Numbered from the stretch's first letter, positions 49,233 to 60,569 are shown. The stretch is DNA of 64,000 bases from Microvelia longipes (GCA_018340805.1 JACMZG010000008.1:56146708-56210707); one strand, 5' to 3'. Numbers and translations are program-made. The notes: generated from the sequence alone by a model not told the origin.

Positions 49233-49345
49233 TATATATATATATCAGGAGACCCCCCTATTTAAAAAATCAACTTTTCCCTACACCCCCCTCCATGACT
49301 TTAATCTCATAAGCTCCTTTTTTCTTTAAAAATTCGCGCTAAAAA
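49020..49345 (-). mobile_element. Family B copy with internal (CA)(TA)n
   Basis: GGACATTAACATGGTTCATT, TTTCATTTCGATTCGACAAA, CGTGTCCCATAGAAACGTCT, TCTCGTAACGCATACACACA, (TA)n, then CCCCTCCATGACTTTAATCT and AAATTCGCGCTAAAAATGG. Confidence 0.7.
49154..49246. repeat. (TA)n microsatellite in family B
   Basis: TA repeat directly after ACACACACAG. Confidence 0.95.
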
Positions 49346-50040
49346 TGGGTTAAACTTAGTCATTCGGCTAAAGGCTTAAGCGCCGTAAAAATAACACCAC
49401 TATATATAAAAAAGTCCCTATGATCGCCCGAAATAAAGCGTGGGGCATTTTTTTTCAATAATACATACAACTAAAATACTTCCTATCAAAATTATACACA
49501 ATAATATAATGTAATAAACATATAATAGAAAATTAGTATTCAAAATCTAAATATCATGAAATTAAGAAACGGTATTAAATATTGAAATTATATAATAATA
49601 CAACTTGATAAGGAATTGTTATTAAATATTAAATAAGTAACATCATATAAAAATTAAAATTACATAAAAAAAATCACTTTTCCACCAAACAGATATATGT
49701 TAAAGTGAATTCATATTTTAGAGTGTTTTCTAAACTGGTGTGAAACATCTAAAATTTATTACTGTGGAACTTTTTTCTTTTCTAAGCCTGTTAAGGGATT
49801 TTCATAAAGGAACAAAAAACAAGGAAACAAAACGAAAATCTAAATTAAGGGACCAACAAGTACAGAAAGTCTTTATTTGTCCTAAAAAAAGATAATTATC
49901 TCATTGTAGAAAGATGAAAGGTAAAATTCTTAATGTGAAAAACTTCATTAGTGCTTAATTCCTCAGTGGACGTAACGAGAAAATACGAACAAATAATATT
50001 TTAAACACTAAAAGGGGACAAAGACAAAATCTTATTCATA
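49346..50040. other. No gene seen
   Basis: AT-rich unique DNA. Confidence 0.5.
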
Positions 50041-50277
50041 TAATGTTCATAAAATACAGTAATAGCAGGGAATGCGCTAATACTGTATTTTATGTTAATA
50101 TAATGTTCATAAAATTCAGTATTAGCAGGTAATGCGCTAATACTGTATTTTATGTTAATATAATGTTCATAAAATTCAGATTAGCAGGTAATCGCTAATA
50201 CTGTATTTTAGTTAAATATGTTCATAAAATACAGTATTAGCAGGGAATACGCTAATACTGTATTTTATGAACACTAG
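50041..50277. repeat. Tandem array of four hairpins, ~60-bp unit
   Basis: Each unit is itself an inverted repeat: CATAAAATACAGTATTAGC, a short loop AGG(G/T)AATGC or variant, then GCTAATACTGTATTTTATG, linked by TTAATATAATGTT. Units begin at 50041, 50101, 50161 and about 50219. The third has lost single bases on both arms; the fourth has the longest intact stem. Confidence 0.92.
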
Positions 50278-50309
50278 ATAAAAACTTAAGAAATGGATCT
50301 CTATAATAA

Positions 50310-50485
50310 ATTAGATCTGGGAATTAAACGCATGTATTTACTATCTGAGGATGATAGAAGTGAGTGCGAAGTCGTGTTGCAGTATACATTTGGTGATTTC
50401 TATACTCTGAGAACGAGCTTTTCTAATGAAATGAGAAAAACTTACAAGCTACCCCGTAGCCGATTTTTTAAGTTTTTGTTTACAC
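50310..50485 (+). repeat. Family A 3'-end fragment A7
   Basis: TCTGGGAATTAAACGCATGT, GTTGCAGTATACATTTGGTG, TACTCTGAGAACGAGC and CAAGCTACCCCGTAGCCGAT match the post-5S part of the family. Confidence 0.6.
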
Positions 50486-51020
50486 TCGCGATTTAAGGAC
50501 TCTGGACGACATTAGGTCGAGAATCGGCTCTGGATTAGTAAAAAATTAATCTGGTGAAGAGACGTGTTAGTGCTCAATTATTTATTTAATAATTATATTT
50601 TGAGATAGTTATTTATTTTTAAGTATAAAATCTGGTCTTATTTTCTGTATTGGGTAGATTAATACTCACACCAAATATTGGGTACATCTGGATTCGTCAT
50701 AAGCCAGATTAAACGTTTCCTTCGACAAGAGAAATATTTAAGTTAAAAGGGGAAATTTGCTAAATTTATTTACATTAAATACTTGATAGAAATCTAAATA
50801 ATATGAATAAATCCTACTTAAGGAGCCTGTTGGACCCCAGCCCAGAGCTTCAAAGACATAGAGAATCCTTAGGAATTTATACTTCTCCTACTTTTACTTG
50901 CATATCTCTACAAGATATGGAAAGGGAGGGGTACACATTTGTCAGGAGCGCGTAAGCAATTTAGATTAGTATAAATCCCACCACGTTTTTAAATGATAAA
51001 ATTGAGGTTAATTTGATTTT
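50486..51020 (+). other. Intron or 5' flank of the transporter exon
   Basis: No ATG-led frame here joins the exon in phase. The missing first exon must be farther upstream, and I could not identify it. Confidence 0.5.
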
Positions 51021-51027
51021 TTTTCAG
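51021..51027 (+). promoter_or_regulatory. 3' splice site of the transporter exon
   Basis: A T-rich run followed by CAG precedes Gly-Leu-Gly of the transporter. The same frame meets a TAA at 51009-51011, so the coding exon must begin between that stop and ATG 51042; the AG at 51026-51027 is the natural border. Confidence 0.75.
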
Positions 51028-52478
51028 CTGGACTAGGCGCTATGGTAATAGGAGCCTGGACGGCATGGCCAGCAATAGCGCTACAACAGCTAACTATCGA
51101 TTACAATCTCTCTACATCAGAAAAATCGATTCTTGTAGCCATGAAAGACATTGGAAACATTATTAGTCCCATACCAACAGGTTATCTAATGGACTGGATA
51201 GGAAGGAAGAACACACTGTTATTAACAGCCGTTGCTTATATTACAGCATCGGCGTGCGTTCTTTCAGCACCAAACATTTGGTTCCTCTACACAGCGCGTT
51301 TCCTAATTGGATTAGGTAAAGGAACAGCATTTGTAGTAACGCCTTACTATTTAATTGAAATATCAAATACAGAGATAAGAGGTAGTCTGATTTCTGTATT
51401 TATTCTTTGCCTAAATCTAGGGATGGTGTACGACTACTCACTCGCATCATTCTGTTTGTACGATACCATAAACCATTTGAACTTATTAATCGCTCTAATA
51501 TTTGGGATATCGTTTTCGATAGCACCTGAGTCCCCTTGGTATTACGTCATGAAAGGAAGAGAAGAGGATGCTATACAATCATTATGCAAATTAAGATGGT
51601 GCAGCATTGATACGAAGGAATCAGAATCCTCAATACAAAAGGAAATCCAGGAAATAAAACAATTAATCAAAAAAGATTTAGAAACAAAGAGTAATTTAAC
51701 TGATTTAGTAACATCAGTAATAAATTTAAGAGCAATGTACATAGTTCAAATGTTAGCAATATTCCAAAGAACGAGTGGTATTGGTCCACTTCTAGCATAC
51801 AGTACTTTGATTATGCCTGACAATGGTATAAATCCGATATTTTATTTGATTTCATTCAGCACTATCCTGGTTGTAGCCACTTATTTAGTGTTGCTTATAG
51901 TAGATAAAGTAAAAAGAAGGACACTATTGATAATTTCATCAATATCCACTTCAGCAGTGATGGGAATAGCAGCGGTTTTTTATTACAATTACAGGACATT
52001 CAACGAAAATGAAAACTTCGGGTGGATCCCAGTGATATGTTTCCTATTATTTGGAATAACTTATTCATTAGGGATAGGAATCATACCCAACACAGTAATG
52101 GTGGAGATGTTTCCACAAGATCTTAAACGATATGCCGGTGCAGTAACGGCTATAGTCATGGCCTCAACTACATTTATTCTAAACAGAATATTTTTAGAAG
52201 TAACAGAATCTGAAGGAGCGTACGTTATGTTCGGAATTTTCTCAATAGCATCATTTTTGTGTACAGTTTTCTCTATTTTCTTTGTCATCGAAACAAAAGA
52301 TAAAACATACGAAGAAATACAGAATATTCTAAGTTTTTCAAACACTTCTGCCGCATGTTCTGAGTCGGGAGATAGTTATGATAAATCTTTGGATAGAAAA
52401 GAAACAGTTATGGATAACTTCCATTTAACTTTAATTAATGATTATAATTTTAATAAAAAAATATCTTATGGATACTAA
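51028..52478 (+). CDS. Facilitated trehalose/sugar transporter (Tret1-like, MFS), main exon; N-terminus missing
   Basis: Membrane carrier expected to move sugars across the plasma membrane by facilitated diffusion. The exon opens after a pyrimidine tract and AG at 51026-51027; ATG 51042 is internal, because the open frame continues through Gly-Leu-Gly-Ala back to the splice site and the first transmembrane helix would otherwise be cut. Residues are counted from that Met (478 aa). Family marks: GYLMDWIGRK (47-56, loop 2-3), RFLIGLGKG...PYYLIEI (86-107), PESPW (162-166, end of TM6), VDKVKRR (287-293, loop 8-9), and IETKDKTYEEI (416-426, the PETKGKT-type motif after TM12). About twelve hydrophobic segments can be placed if the exon supplies the rest of TM1. 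The charged linker at 170-228 and the polar tail at 431-478 are probably cytosolic. Oddities: the usual QQ-x-(S/T)-G-(I/V)-N of TM7 reads QRTSGIG (242-248), and the GRR of loop 8-9 reads KRR. Substrate cannot be assigned. Confidence 0.9.
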
Positions 52479-52572
52479 AATATGTGTCGTCTGTTAATTC
52501 CCCATTAAAATGAGAGGCAGGGCGTTGTAGAAAGAACAAATAACTACTGCTTTTCGACTTCGATTTGTTGTT

Positions 52573-52578
52573 AATAAA
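52573..52578 (+). terminator. Candidate polyadenylation signal of the transporter gene
   Basis: AATAAA lies about 95 bases after the TAA stop (52476-52478), a normal distance for an insect 3' UTR. Such hexamers are common by chance in this AT-rich DNA. Confidence 0.5.
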
Positions 52579-52659
52579 GAGTCCGACTTTTTGTTAACCT
52601 TTTTGTACATGTGTAAAAAATTTCCAACCCAATCCAAACACTTTTTGAAGATTAGTGAT

Positions 52660-52995
52660 ATTTTAAAATGTTTGTGGAGTCATTATTTTGGGTTAATGAT
52701 TTCACATATATTTAATACACAATAACGAGGTTAACAAAAGTTAATAGGGTTCGGGACATTAACGAGGTTAATATTTGTACTGAGTTCCATTTCGATCAAA
52801 GAAAGCGTTTGAAGGTAATCGTGTCCCATAGAAAATTATAGGAACAAAAATTTCGTACATACACACAAATATATAAATATAAATAAATAAATACATATAT
52901 GTATATATTCTTGATCACTGAATCCTCCGCCCCTAACCCCCTCCATGACCCTAACCCCAAAAGCTTATTTTTTTCGGAAATTCGCTAAAAATAAC
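52660..52995 (-). mobile_element. Family B copy downstream of the transporter
   Basis: GAGTCATTATTTTGGGTTAA, GGGTTCGGGACATTAACGAG, TTCCATTTCGATCAAAGAAA, CGTGTCCCATAGAAAATTAT, a short TA/AATA tract, then CCCCTCCATGACCCTAACCC and GGAAATTCGCTAAAAATAAC. The TA tract is short here (52868-52907). Confidence 0.7.
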
Positions 52996-53059
52996 ACTAT
53001 AAATAACACTTCTTTTTCCCAAGAATATTTTTTCGAGATTAAACATGATGCACAGATTA

Positions 53060-53300
53060 AAAAGGACATGACGGTAGTGGTCTGTCGGGTCATTGAAAGG
53101 CTGCATTGGCATGGACAATTAAATGAGACAAGGACAACAGGAGGGATTCAGATCTGTTGCGTACAAGAAGCGTGTGGTTTTAAGTAGTAGGGTGGGGGTC
53201 AATGGAAGCCCCTTAGCAACACGTCACACCAAGTACTCAGGGTGGTGGGGTTTGGAACGAGGGGTAGAAGAACCTTCACTACAAGTAGAGAGTAGGGGAG
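53060..53300. other. GC-richer patch between transporter exons
   Basis: Starts with ACATGACGGTAGTGGTCTG, sharing its first 13 bases with 41124. GC is higher than the flanks. It could be part of the 5' region of the exon at 53829 or an old repeat. Confidence 0.35.
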
Positions 53301-53828
53301 AAAACTGAATGATATCTAACAAGCAAACCAGTCTGTATTCACTCACCATGCCTTTCTGGAAGTTCTAAATCTTGTGAAATAACCTCGTGGTCGTCCTAAA
53401 CTCGTAGTCATAGAGACAAGCTTACGACCTTAGTTACGTTAAGTTAAATCATAGGGAATTCCATTATCATTTATTTCATTGGATTAATTTTGTGTTCAGT
53501 GTTTTTCTTATAAGTGATATGTGATAAAGTCAATCATATGATTAATAGTTCCTAACATCGTCTGTCTTCCTTTATCATTATCGACACATTCCTCTAGTTC
53601 TTAACTCAAACATTCCGTCACTTATAACATCTTAGCTTTGAGATTATTGATTCGACCAACAAAAATACAGTAAACAAAAAGGCTGATTCTACATTGATAT
53701 TTTACTAAAGCGTTTTAACTTAAGCAACTTAATCACACTATGGAGAAGATTTAAATTCAACCCACTATCAGAGCCAAGATAAAACAATAATTCTATTGTC
53801 TATTATAAATTAATAGAACAACATCACA
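53301..53828 (+). promoter_or_regulatory. Probable 5' flank / 5' UTR of the downstream transporter
   Basis: Immediately precedes the ATG at 53829. A TTCAGT initiator-like element lies near 53495, but such a short motif is weak evidence. No TATA box could be chosen confidently in this AT-rich DNA. Confidence 0.3.
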
Positions 53829-53880
53829 ATGGAACCGACAAAGAAGGCAGTTGCTTTTCAGTATGGAGCAGCCGTGTCAG
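53829..53880 (+). CDS. Probable first coding exon of a second sugar-transporter gene
   Basis: ATG at 53829 in a favourable context (ATCACAATGG) opens a 17-codon frame, MEPTKKAVAFQYGAAVS, plus one extra base, then a GTATAG donor at 53881. The short polar start, the Q-Y and a small-residue hydrophobic run match how Tret1-type transporters enter TM1. The splice phase (one base of the split codon) is exactly what the acceptor at 51027 needs: G+CT gives Ala and the joined reading would be ...VS-A-GLGAM. Since this exon lies downstream of that acceptor on the same strand, it most likely starts a neighbouring paralogue whose body lies beyond the window. Alternatives are an orphan duplicated exon or an assembly rearrangement. 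No second transporter exon is visible between here and 64000. Confidence 0.6.
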
Positions 53881-54049
53881 GTATAGTATTATTATTATTC
53901 AATTCATATAATTATTGAAAATCATTGTCATTGTATCTGTGCTTATGGCTATGGCGAGACAACTATTATTATTATGTTTGAATACTGAGGCTTATTATTT
54001 TCACTTTTTTCCTTCTGGTTATATTACTATAGGCATAGAGATATATACT

Positions 54050-54350
54050 AGAGGGAGGATAGCCTATATAAATACATTGCCTGAAACATCCTTTTGGGGC
54101 TCTCAGGGGCTCTGTGTAACCTCATTGAAACCTTCTCTAAGAGTGAGTTAAGGTTATAATAAATCAATTGTTTTCGTCTTACCGCACATTGTTTGTGTTT
54201 TGATTAGTATTTTTAACATTTTACTATATAAGTTATGGTAATTTTGTACTGACTTTGACTATATTTATAACGAAAGTGATCAGGTTACTTCTTCTATGTT
54301 TCAAAATTTAACCTATAGGGCCCCTCTAGTAATAATATCTCTATGACTTT
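54050..54350 (+). repeat. Family E repeat copy 1
   Basis: CTGAAACATCCTTTTGGGGC, TAACCTCATTGAAACCTTCT, AAGAGTGAGTTAAGGTTATA, GATCAGGTTACTTCTTCTAT, TTTAACCTATAGGGCCCCTC to AATATCTCTATGACTT. It lies in the intron after exon 53829-53880, on the same strand. Confidence 0.75.
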
Positions 54351-55440
54351 AGGTAATGTAACATTTTCTTAAATTCTTTTGATTCATCTTTTAAAAGGTA
54401 AACTATATAAAAGAGTAAATCATTACGCATTTTAAACAGAAAGTTGTAGCAGAACTAAAATCAAAATTCATACTTCCTCTTTAAAACTAATTACAACGAT
54501 AATAAATAAATAAAGATAATAATCTTTATTCATTATGTAAGTAGGCAATAGGTCCTGTAGGACAAAATGGCATAGCTCGTCCTTCCAAAATAAATCTCAT
54601 AGGACCTTTGACTTAAGATCAGATGATTTTTATACTGTAATCTTTTGTCAGTTATCCACCCTTTACCCAAGAATATTTAATGCCCTGTCTACACCGGAAA
54701 GCTGGTCCCTACATCGTTCCTGCAAAATCCACTATTTAAACATAAAACGATTTTTAATTTAACATTCCATCATACAATAGATAATAAATGTTTTTTGTAT
54801 TTAAAAATTTACCTACACAAGGTTTAAATTTATAGCTTAGGAAAGGATTAAACCTTGAAGGTAAGTAAGGCAGGTGCGGCTTAGCAAGGTTGCACTCTCC
54901 CATTAAACATTATTATTAAATTAAATATTAAATCCTAAATTTCAAAGAGAAAAAAAAATTACAAGTATTTTTATTTTAAGCCACAAATTATTTAAAGATT
55001 ATAGTCTAACATAGTATCATTTACCTACTTATCTAATAATCCCTACCCTTTTCAATACCAAATTTCCTTCTTTTTAGAATACTACAAGTATATTCTGAAG
55101 TAAAATATCTTTTATGACTTCGAATATGAACTTCTTCCTTCAAGTTATTTTCAGTAGGGGAAAAGCTAAGGGAGTACTTCCACAAAAATACAGAAAACAA
55201 AACTTAATACAGCATTTTTATTTTCCATTATAACTGTTAATTTTTTAAATTGATCTCGGATCATCAAGTTTGTTATCTTATCTTTTTTTTACTTTCCAAT
55301 GTTTACCTTTTGACCTTGTGAAGTAACACAGCCTTACTTTTATCAGAATCACATCAAATTTGGTATATACCAAACCGAAACCTGTAGAATGGGTTTTTAT
55401 TGTTATATTTTTACTTTATAAGGTTGTAAATTCCTTAAGT
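54351..55440. other. No gene seen
   Basis: AT-rich; probably intron of the downstream transporter gene if that gene exists. Confidence 0.4.
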
Positions 55441-55860
55441 TGAGCGAATTTCCTTTTAAATACTTTTTACTTACCTATCCAGTTTTTTGTTTTATAGTCG
55501 GAACAGTAATACTGGTACTTATTTATGAACTTACCTGGGTTTTTCAAAGGAAATACGCTAAAAATATTGAAGGCTAACATAAAATAGAGTTTTTATGAAA
55601 TGCAGTTGTAAAAAAATGTGCAAATAATTGTAAAACATTTTGTTAACTTATGGCGAGCATAGTTTTGAAAACCTATGGTAAAAGTTGCCAATTTCCTATG
55701 AAAATCCAAGGAAAATAACAAACAATTACAAGTGTTCTGTTCCAACTGTGAAGCATACACTGAAAACTTAAGCAAGAGCTTGGTTGGTAAGTCAAAAAAA
55801 AGCATTCCAAAGGAAATTCGCCCGACTTGCAAACCTCTACGCCAGAATTTTTTATTCAAC
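55441..55860. repeat. Degenerate family F/D fragments
   Basis: GAGCGAATTTCCTTTTAAAT (55443) and TTTCAAAGGAAATACGCTAA (55544) form an inverted pair. TTCCAAAGGAAATTCGCCCG, then CTTGCAAACCTCTACGCCAG (55803-55847), matches the outer end of family F. Confidence 0.5.
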
Positions 55861-56147
55861 ACGCGTCAACAAGAAAACAAACAACTATAAAACATTTCGT
55901 TGTGTTTAGCAGAGTGTAGAGCACTTAGGAATCGTTATCTTTATTTTATTATAATATTATCTTATCAGTGCTCTCTCGTAGGACAGTTAGTCCTCAAGAT
56001 AATTAGGTATTCTACATTTTTGAACTAAAATCATAGTCAAATGATTTCTTTGTATTCCAATATTTGGAACAATTCGTTACAGAAACCTGTAAATTTCATA
56101 AACATTATGTTTAATAAACGAATTTAATTTTTTAGTTTATTATATAA

Positions 56148-56219
56148 TTTTTACTTTTTCTCGTTTCTACTGTAGGTATATATATATTAAATATTAAAAA
56201 AAATATATATATATATAAT

Positions 56220-56276
<57 letters not shown>

Positions 56277-56340
56277 TTATCATCGTAGCTCCCAGTGTAT
56301 TTACGCCCAAGAGTTAAAACATGGTACAAAAATCTTTAAT
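56148..56340 (+). repeat. Family A 5'-end fragment A8 with (TA)n
   Basis: ACTTTTTCTCGTTTCTACTG and TAGGTATATA start the family. A (TA)n tract follows, then ATCATCGTAGCTCCCAGTGT and AGAGTTAAAACATGGTACAA. Confidence 0.6.
56176..56274. repeat. (TA)n microsatellite in a family A fragment
   Basis: Sits where other family A copies have the GT-rich tract. Confidence 0.93.
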
Positions 56341-57350
56341 TCTGATTGTGATATCCGGAAAAAAAATTTGTTGTAACGACATTAACTGGAATAACAACTT
56401 GATCGAAACAAAAAGTGTTTCGATTAATCTAAAATTTATATTTAGTTATGGCTAAGACCAAAAACTGTGCTAAGCTTCATTCATTAAATGAAAATTAGCA
56501 AATTTATCAAATTTAAAATTATCACCATTAGTGATAGTGCTGCTTCAATGTGTAGCAAAAAAACTTAACTAATTTATGAAGTATAACCAAATTACAAAAA
56601 AATCGTAAAATCAAAGACTAACTAAAAATAAAATTCAACAACTATAAATCGGTGAGTTTCTTTAATCAAAATTCAGTGTATATGAACCTTATACATATTG
56701 AAAATACAAATTGCTCTCGTATCATCAGTCATCATTTTTTTGTGAGATAGATAAATAAATCGAAATTAACAACAATTAAAAAAAACAAAATTAATTATAT
56801 TTTCATTCAAAAACAGCCAATTTCGAAAAATCGACATTCAATAAAAAGACTTTAAATTTTATTTTTATTTGATTTAATTTCTTAAAATATCCACAGTAAA
56901 TGAAATTCTTTACACAATTTTTTATTTTACGTATGAGGAAATAACTGACGGCTATTTTTACTTTATCGACTAATTTCTATCAATAACTCAAATACTCAGC
57001 ACAGAATTTAAATATGATTGGTAAAATTTTAACACAGTTAAATATGTATGATGTTAAATGTTATTGTGTGAAATTGCATTTTAATTAACTTTATAAAGCG
57101 CAGTGGAGTAATATCTAATACACAAAAACTAACAAGTTTCTCTACTAAATAAGTTTTTAAAAAATAATCAGAGCCAGCTTTTGGGAATATTGCCATCAGC
57201 AGTGCTGGTGAGTTGAGGGCCTGACTTCAGTCTTTGTCAGAGTTTTGGTCTTAACCTCAGATAGTCAGAGTATCAAGTTCGTCTTGAGAAACGGATGATG
57301 TGTGTTATGTCTAGTGTAGGTGGGTGGAGTACCTGCTCCCGAAACGTCAT
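56341..57350. other. No gene seen
   Basis: AT-rich; a slightly GC-richer patch (57170-57345) without coding features. Confidence 0.45.
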
Positions 57351-57354
57351 TAAT

Positions 57355-57662
57355 TGACTAGAGATATATACTACAGGGGGCATGGTCTATCTCATTACAT
57401 CAAGAGGCCTAAAACATCTTTTTGGGGCTTTCAGGGTCTATGTGTAACCTTATTGAAACCTACGTTTAGGTTATAATAAATAAACTTATTTCGGCTTCTT
57501 GCACATTTTTTATGGTTTTAGTTGTATTTTTAACGTTCTAAAAAGTTATTTTTAATTGTATACTGATTATTTGATTGGATTTAAAACCAAAGGTGGTCAG
57601 GTTACTTTTTCGATGTTTCAAAATTTAACCTATTAGGCTCCTCTAGTAATAATATCTTGATA
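57355..57662 (+). repeat. Family E repeat copy 2
   Basis: GAGGCCTAAAACATCTTTTT, GGGGCTTTCAGGGTC, TAACCTTATTGAAACCTACG, GGTGGTCAGGTTACTTTTTC and TTTAACCTATTAGGCTCCTC match copy 1; lacks the AAGAGTGAGTTA piece. Confidence 0.75.
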
Positions 57663-59440
57663 TTATGTAAATAACAATGTAAATAACATTGACAATGGAT
57701 TAAATCCAACATCCAACTAATTTGACTCATAATTTACCATTGTAATAATATTTGTATGGTTAGACCCCTGCATTCTGCATTGGGCACTAAAAACGACTCT
57801 ATAATTATCTTTACTCGACTATTTGGTGCAGAGAACATATTAGTTCCGGCATTTTAAATTAAATTGATTGTTTAATATAACATATATTTGACGTAAGCAA
57901 CTTAATCTTGTCCTTACAATAAACAAATTGCAGTAAACAGACTAGCAGATTTTACACCGCAAAATCTGTTAATTTATTCCATTGCTAAAATGTTATCTCA
58001 ATTTTTTATTTCTTTCCATATACTTACATGTATTTTTAATTTTATATAAATAAATAATAATAAGCTAGTAAGGTCTATAAGTATAAACATAATAGAAATC
58101 GAAACGAGAACTAACCTTCAAGGAATAGATTCACTAAGTAATCGGAAAATTTCAAAATAGTTGAAGGGTAATGCGACTTTTTAAAACTTTTAAAAAACTT
58201 AATCTCTGAACTCTGTAATGAATCAACTTAGTTTAGTAAAAATGATGCATAAGTTATGATTTTTTAAAATAACACTTTAGATACTAAAAGTTTATTAACT
58301 TACTCTTACAATTTTTTTGTAAAGAGTACAAAGGAATTGAAAATAAAACCTGTTAAACAATTTTTAAAGAAAAACAGTGCGCGTGCGCGTCTTTTTTCGT
58401 CGAAAACAAAAATTATAGACTTACAATTCATAACTATGGTGTATTATAAACCATTTATAATATAAATTATATCTAATTCATAACTCACAAAATTCTAAAG
58501 AGAGCCATATATAAAAGACAATAAAATAAAAGCGATAAACAGAAAAAGAAAAATTTATCAGTGTTGCCTTAATAAGAGTAAAAAAAAAAATCACAAAAAA
58601 AAATTAAGATTTTGAATTAATTTAATTCAAAATCTATTAAACAAAATTAATTAAATTTGTTTTTAATGTAATAAAGTTTTAATAAATGTATTTTAAGAAA
58701 CTAATAAAAAAAAAAACAGACAGAAAATTTAGCTCTCTTTCAGATTCCTACATCTCGCTTGTTTAATGATTTCTATCAGGCGTTGATTAATGATACATTT
58801 TATCGAAAATTGAGTAGAAAATGATATATAGGTTAATATTCTGCTAAAAATATTTACTTCAAACTAAGTTTATTTTAAACTTTAAAAATCTGAACCAATT
58901 AATAATGATGTACAAATGTAATTTGACAACAACAACATATAAACAAATCATAACACCAAAAAAAAGATTAATATATTTCGTTTGAAATTATATAAATACA
59001 TACAAACACACACAAATATATATATAATATCTTTGTGCTTCTACGTTTATAGTGTGTGTGTGTGTATGTCAGCGTGAAGTAAACGTAGACATAGACAAGC
59101 TTAACGTTAAGTGTAGCGGAATTTTGAAAACTAACTCTTGTGTTGTGTTCTCATAGTGTAATGCGTGTGTTATACGTCTTAATTTCACTAATTGACTAAA
59201 AACTCCCTCCTCGAGTGGATGCTAAACGTTGCACGATAGCTAAGCTGATGTGGCATTGCAGGAGCTCTGATGCTGTATTACTTTATCTGCTAAAAGCGTA
59301 ATAGCCTTTTGAATTTTATAACATCGAAAATAAAATTGCAATTAATTGATTCGTAATATAATCAAATATAAATTTTAAAATTGCTTATGTAATTTATGTA
59401 ATAAAATGTTTGTTTTGTATTAAAAAAAGTTGTATAATAA
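57663..59440. other. No gene seen
   Basis: AT-rich; short (CA)/(GT) tracts around 59006-59068. Confidence 0.5.
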
Positions 59441-59454
59441 AAGTTACTGCTTTT

Positions 59455-59655
59455 GCTGTTTATTTAATAATATTACTAATTAAAGCTGCTCAGGTTATAA
59501 TTTCGATGTTTTAATATTCAATCGATAAGACCTCTAATTATATTTCCTAATATTATAGTACAAATATAATAGTATACTTCCTCTAATATAATTTCTAGTT
59601 ATCTTCCTCCCCTAGTATATCTCCTCTAGCTCTAGTAATAATATTTCTATGCATC
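59455..59655 (+). repeat. Family E fragment, diverged
   Basis: GCTGCTCAGGTTATAATTTC, TTCAATCGATAAGACCTCTA and CTAGTAATAATATTTCTATG keep only the 3' third of the family. Confidence 0.5.
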
Positions 59656-59979
59656 CATCTAAAATTCCATGCCTAAAAGTTTCCAAAATAATAAATTCTA
59701 AACCCACGTCTAGGCTTATTTCAAGATGTCACATCACAACTCTTTTCCGAGTCCGAGATATGGCTCAATTATTTACTCGCAGGTGTTTTAGTTAGGATAG
59801 AACAAATAACGAAACAGTTAATATTAACGACAAACACGGTAATAGTAAAAACAAATAATACTAATAATACTTGTTCAAGGCAAAAGAAGTTATGTTTGGT
59901 CTTTAGTCTTTATTTTGTAATAAAATACCTGTAAAAATGTAGGTTTAATAATCACTTATTCTTATTTAAACACTGGAAA

Positions 59980-60205
59980 AAGGGGATGACGCGATAAAAG
60001 AACTCTGGTGACCTCTGACACGTTTTATTAGATAAAGATATTTGAGCAAACTTACCTTCCCTTGCAAGGTTACAGGAAATGGCGCAAAACGCAGGTTATG
60101 TAAAATAAAATATATTAATATTAACTATTTGTAATAAACAAATAGTGAACATTAATATACTTAACTTTACACAAACTGCGTTTTGCGCCAGTTCCTATAA
60201 CCTTT
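59980..60205. repeat. Family G copy ending in a large palindrome
   Basis: AAGGGGATGACGCGATAAAA and TGAGCAAACTTACCTTCCCT (family G order) lead into a palindrome with arms of about 67 bp (60066-60132 and 60138-60204). Its core is GGCGCAAAACGCAGGTTATG with inverse CTGCGTTTTGCGCC and AACTATTTGT/ACAAATAGT near the centre. Confidence 0.8.
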
Positions 60206-60569
60206 AAGTTAAATAACTAAGTTTTATACTAGGTAATAAACCTAGTATAGGACACTAACCATTCGAGGAATGGTAAGTTAGTCTCAAAATTTAAGAGTAT
60301 GCGCAAAATTGTATCCTTAACGGGGTCACTTTGTTATACGGCGAATGGATTAAGCGCGGGCATTCCCTTAATAATATAATATATTTAAAAAAGATCGACT
60401 TGGCAGAAAGATTAGTTTATACTTAACAAATGCGACAAGGGGTTGAGTAATTTTTGACCTACTTCATAGACTAACTCTCGAGATACGCAAAACTTTTAAT
60501 AAGTATTTACGTCAATGATGCTAAATATAGCGTACATACATAGGAAGTAAAAAATAGGACTGGAGAGTA

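Noticed and set aside
50041..50277. CRISPR-like look of the ~60-bp array
   Set aside because: The whole unit is repeated with no unique spacers, and the genome is eukaryotic.
50817..50960. ATG-led frame at 50817 as the first exon of the transporter
   Set aside because: No GT donor in the required phase, and the encoded residues do not resemble the N-terminus seen at 53829.
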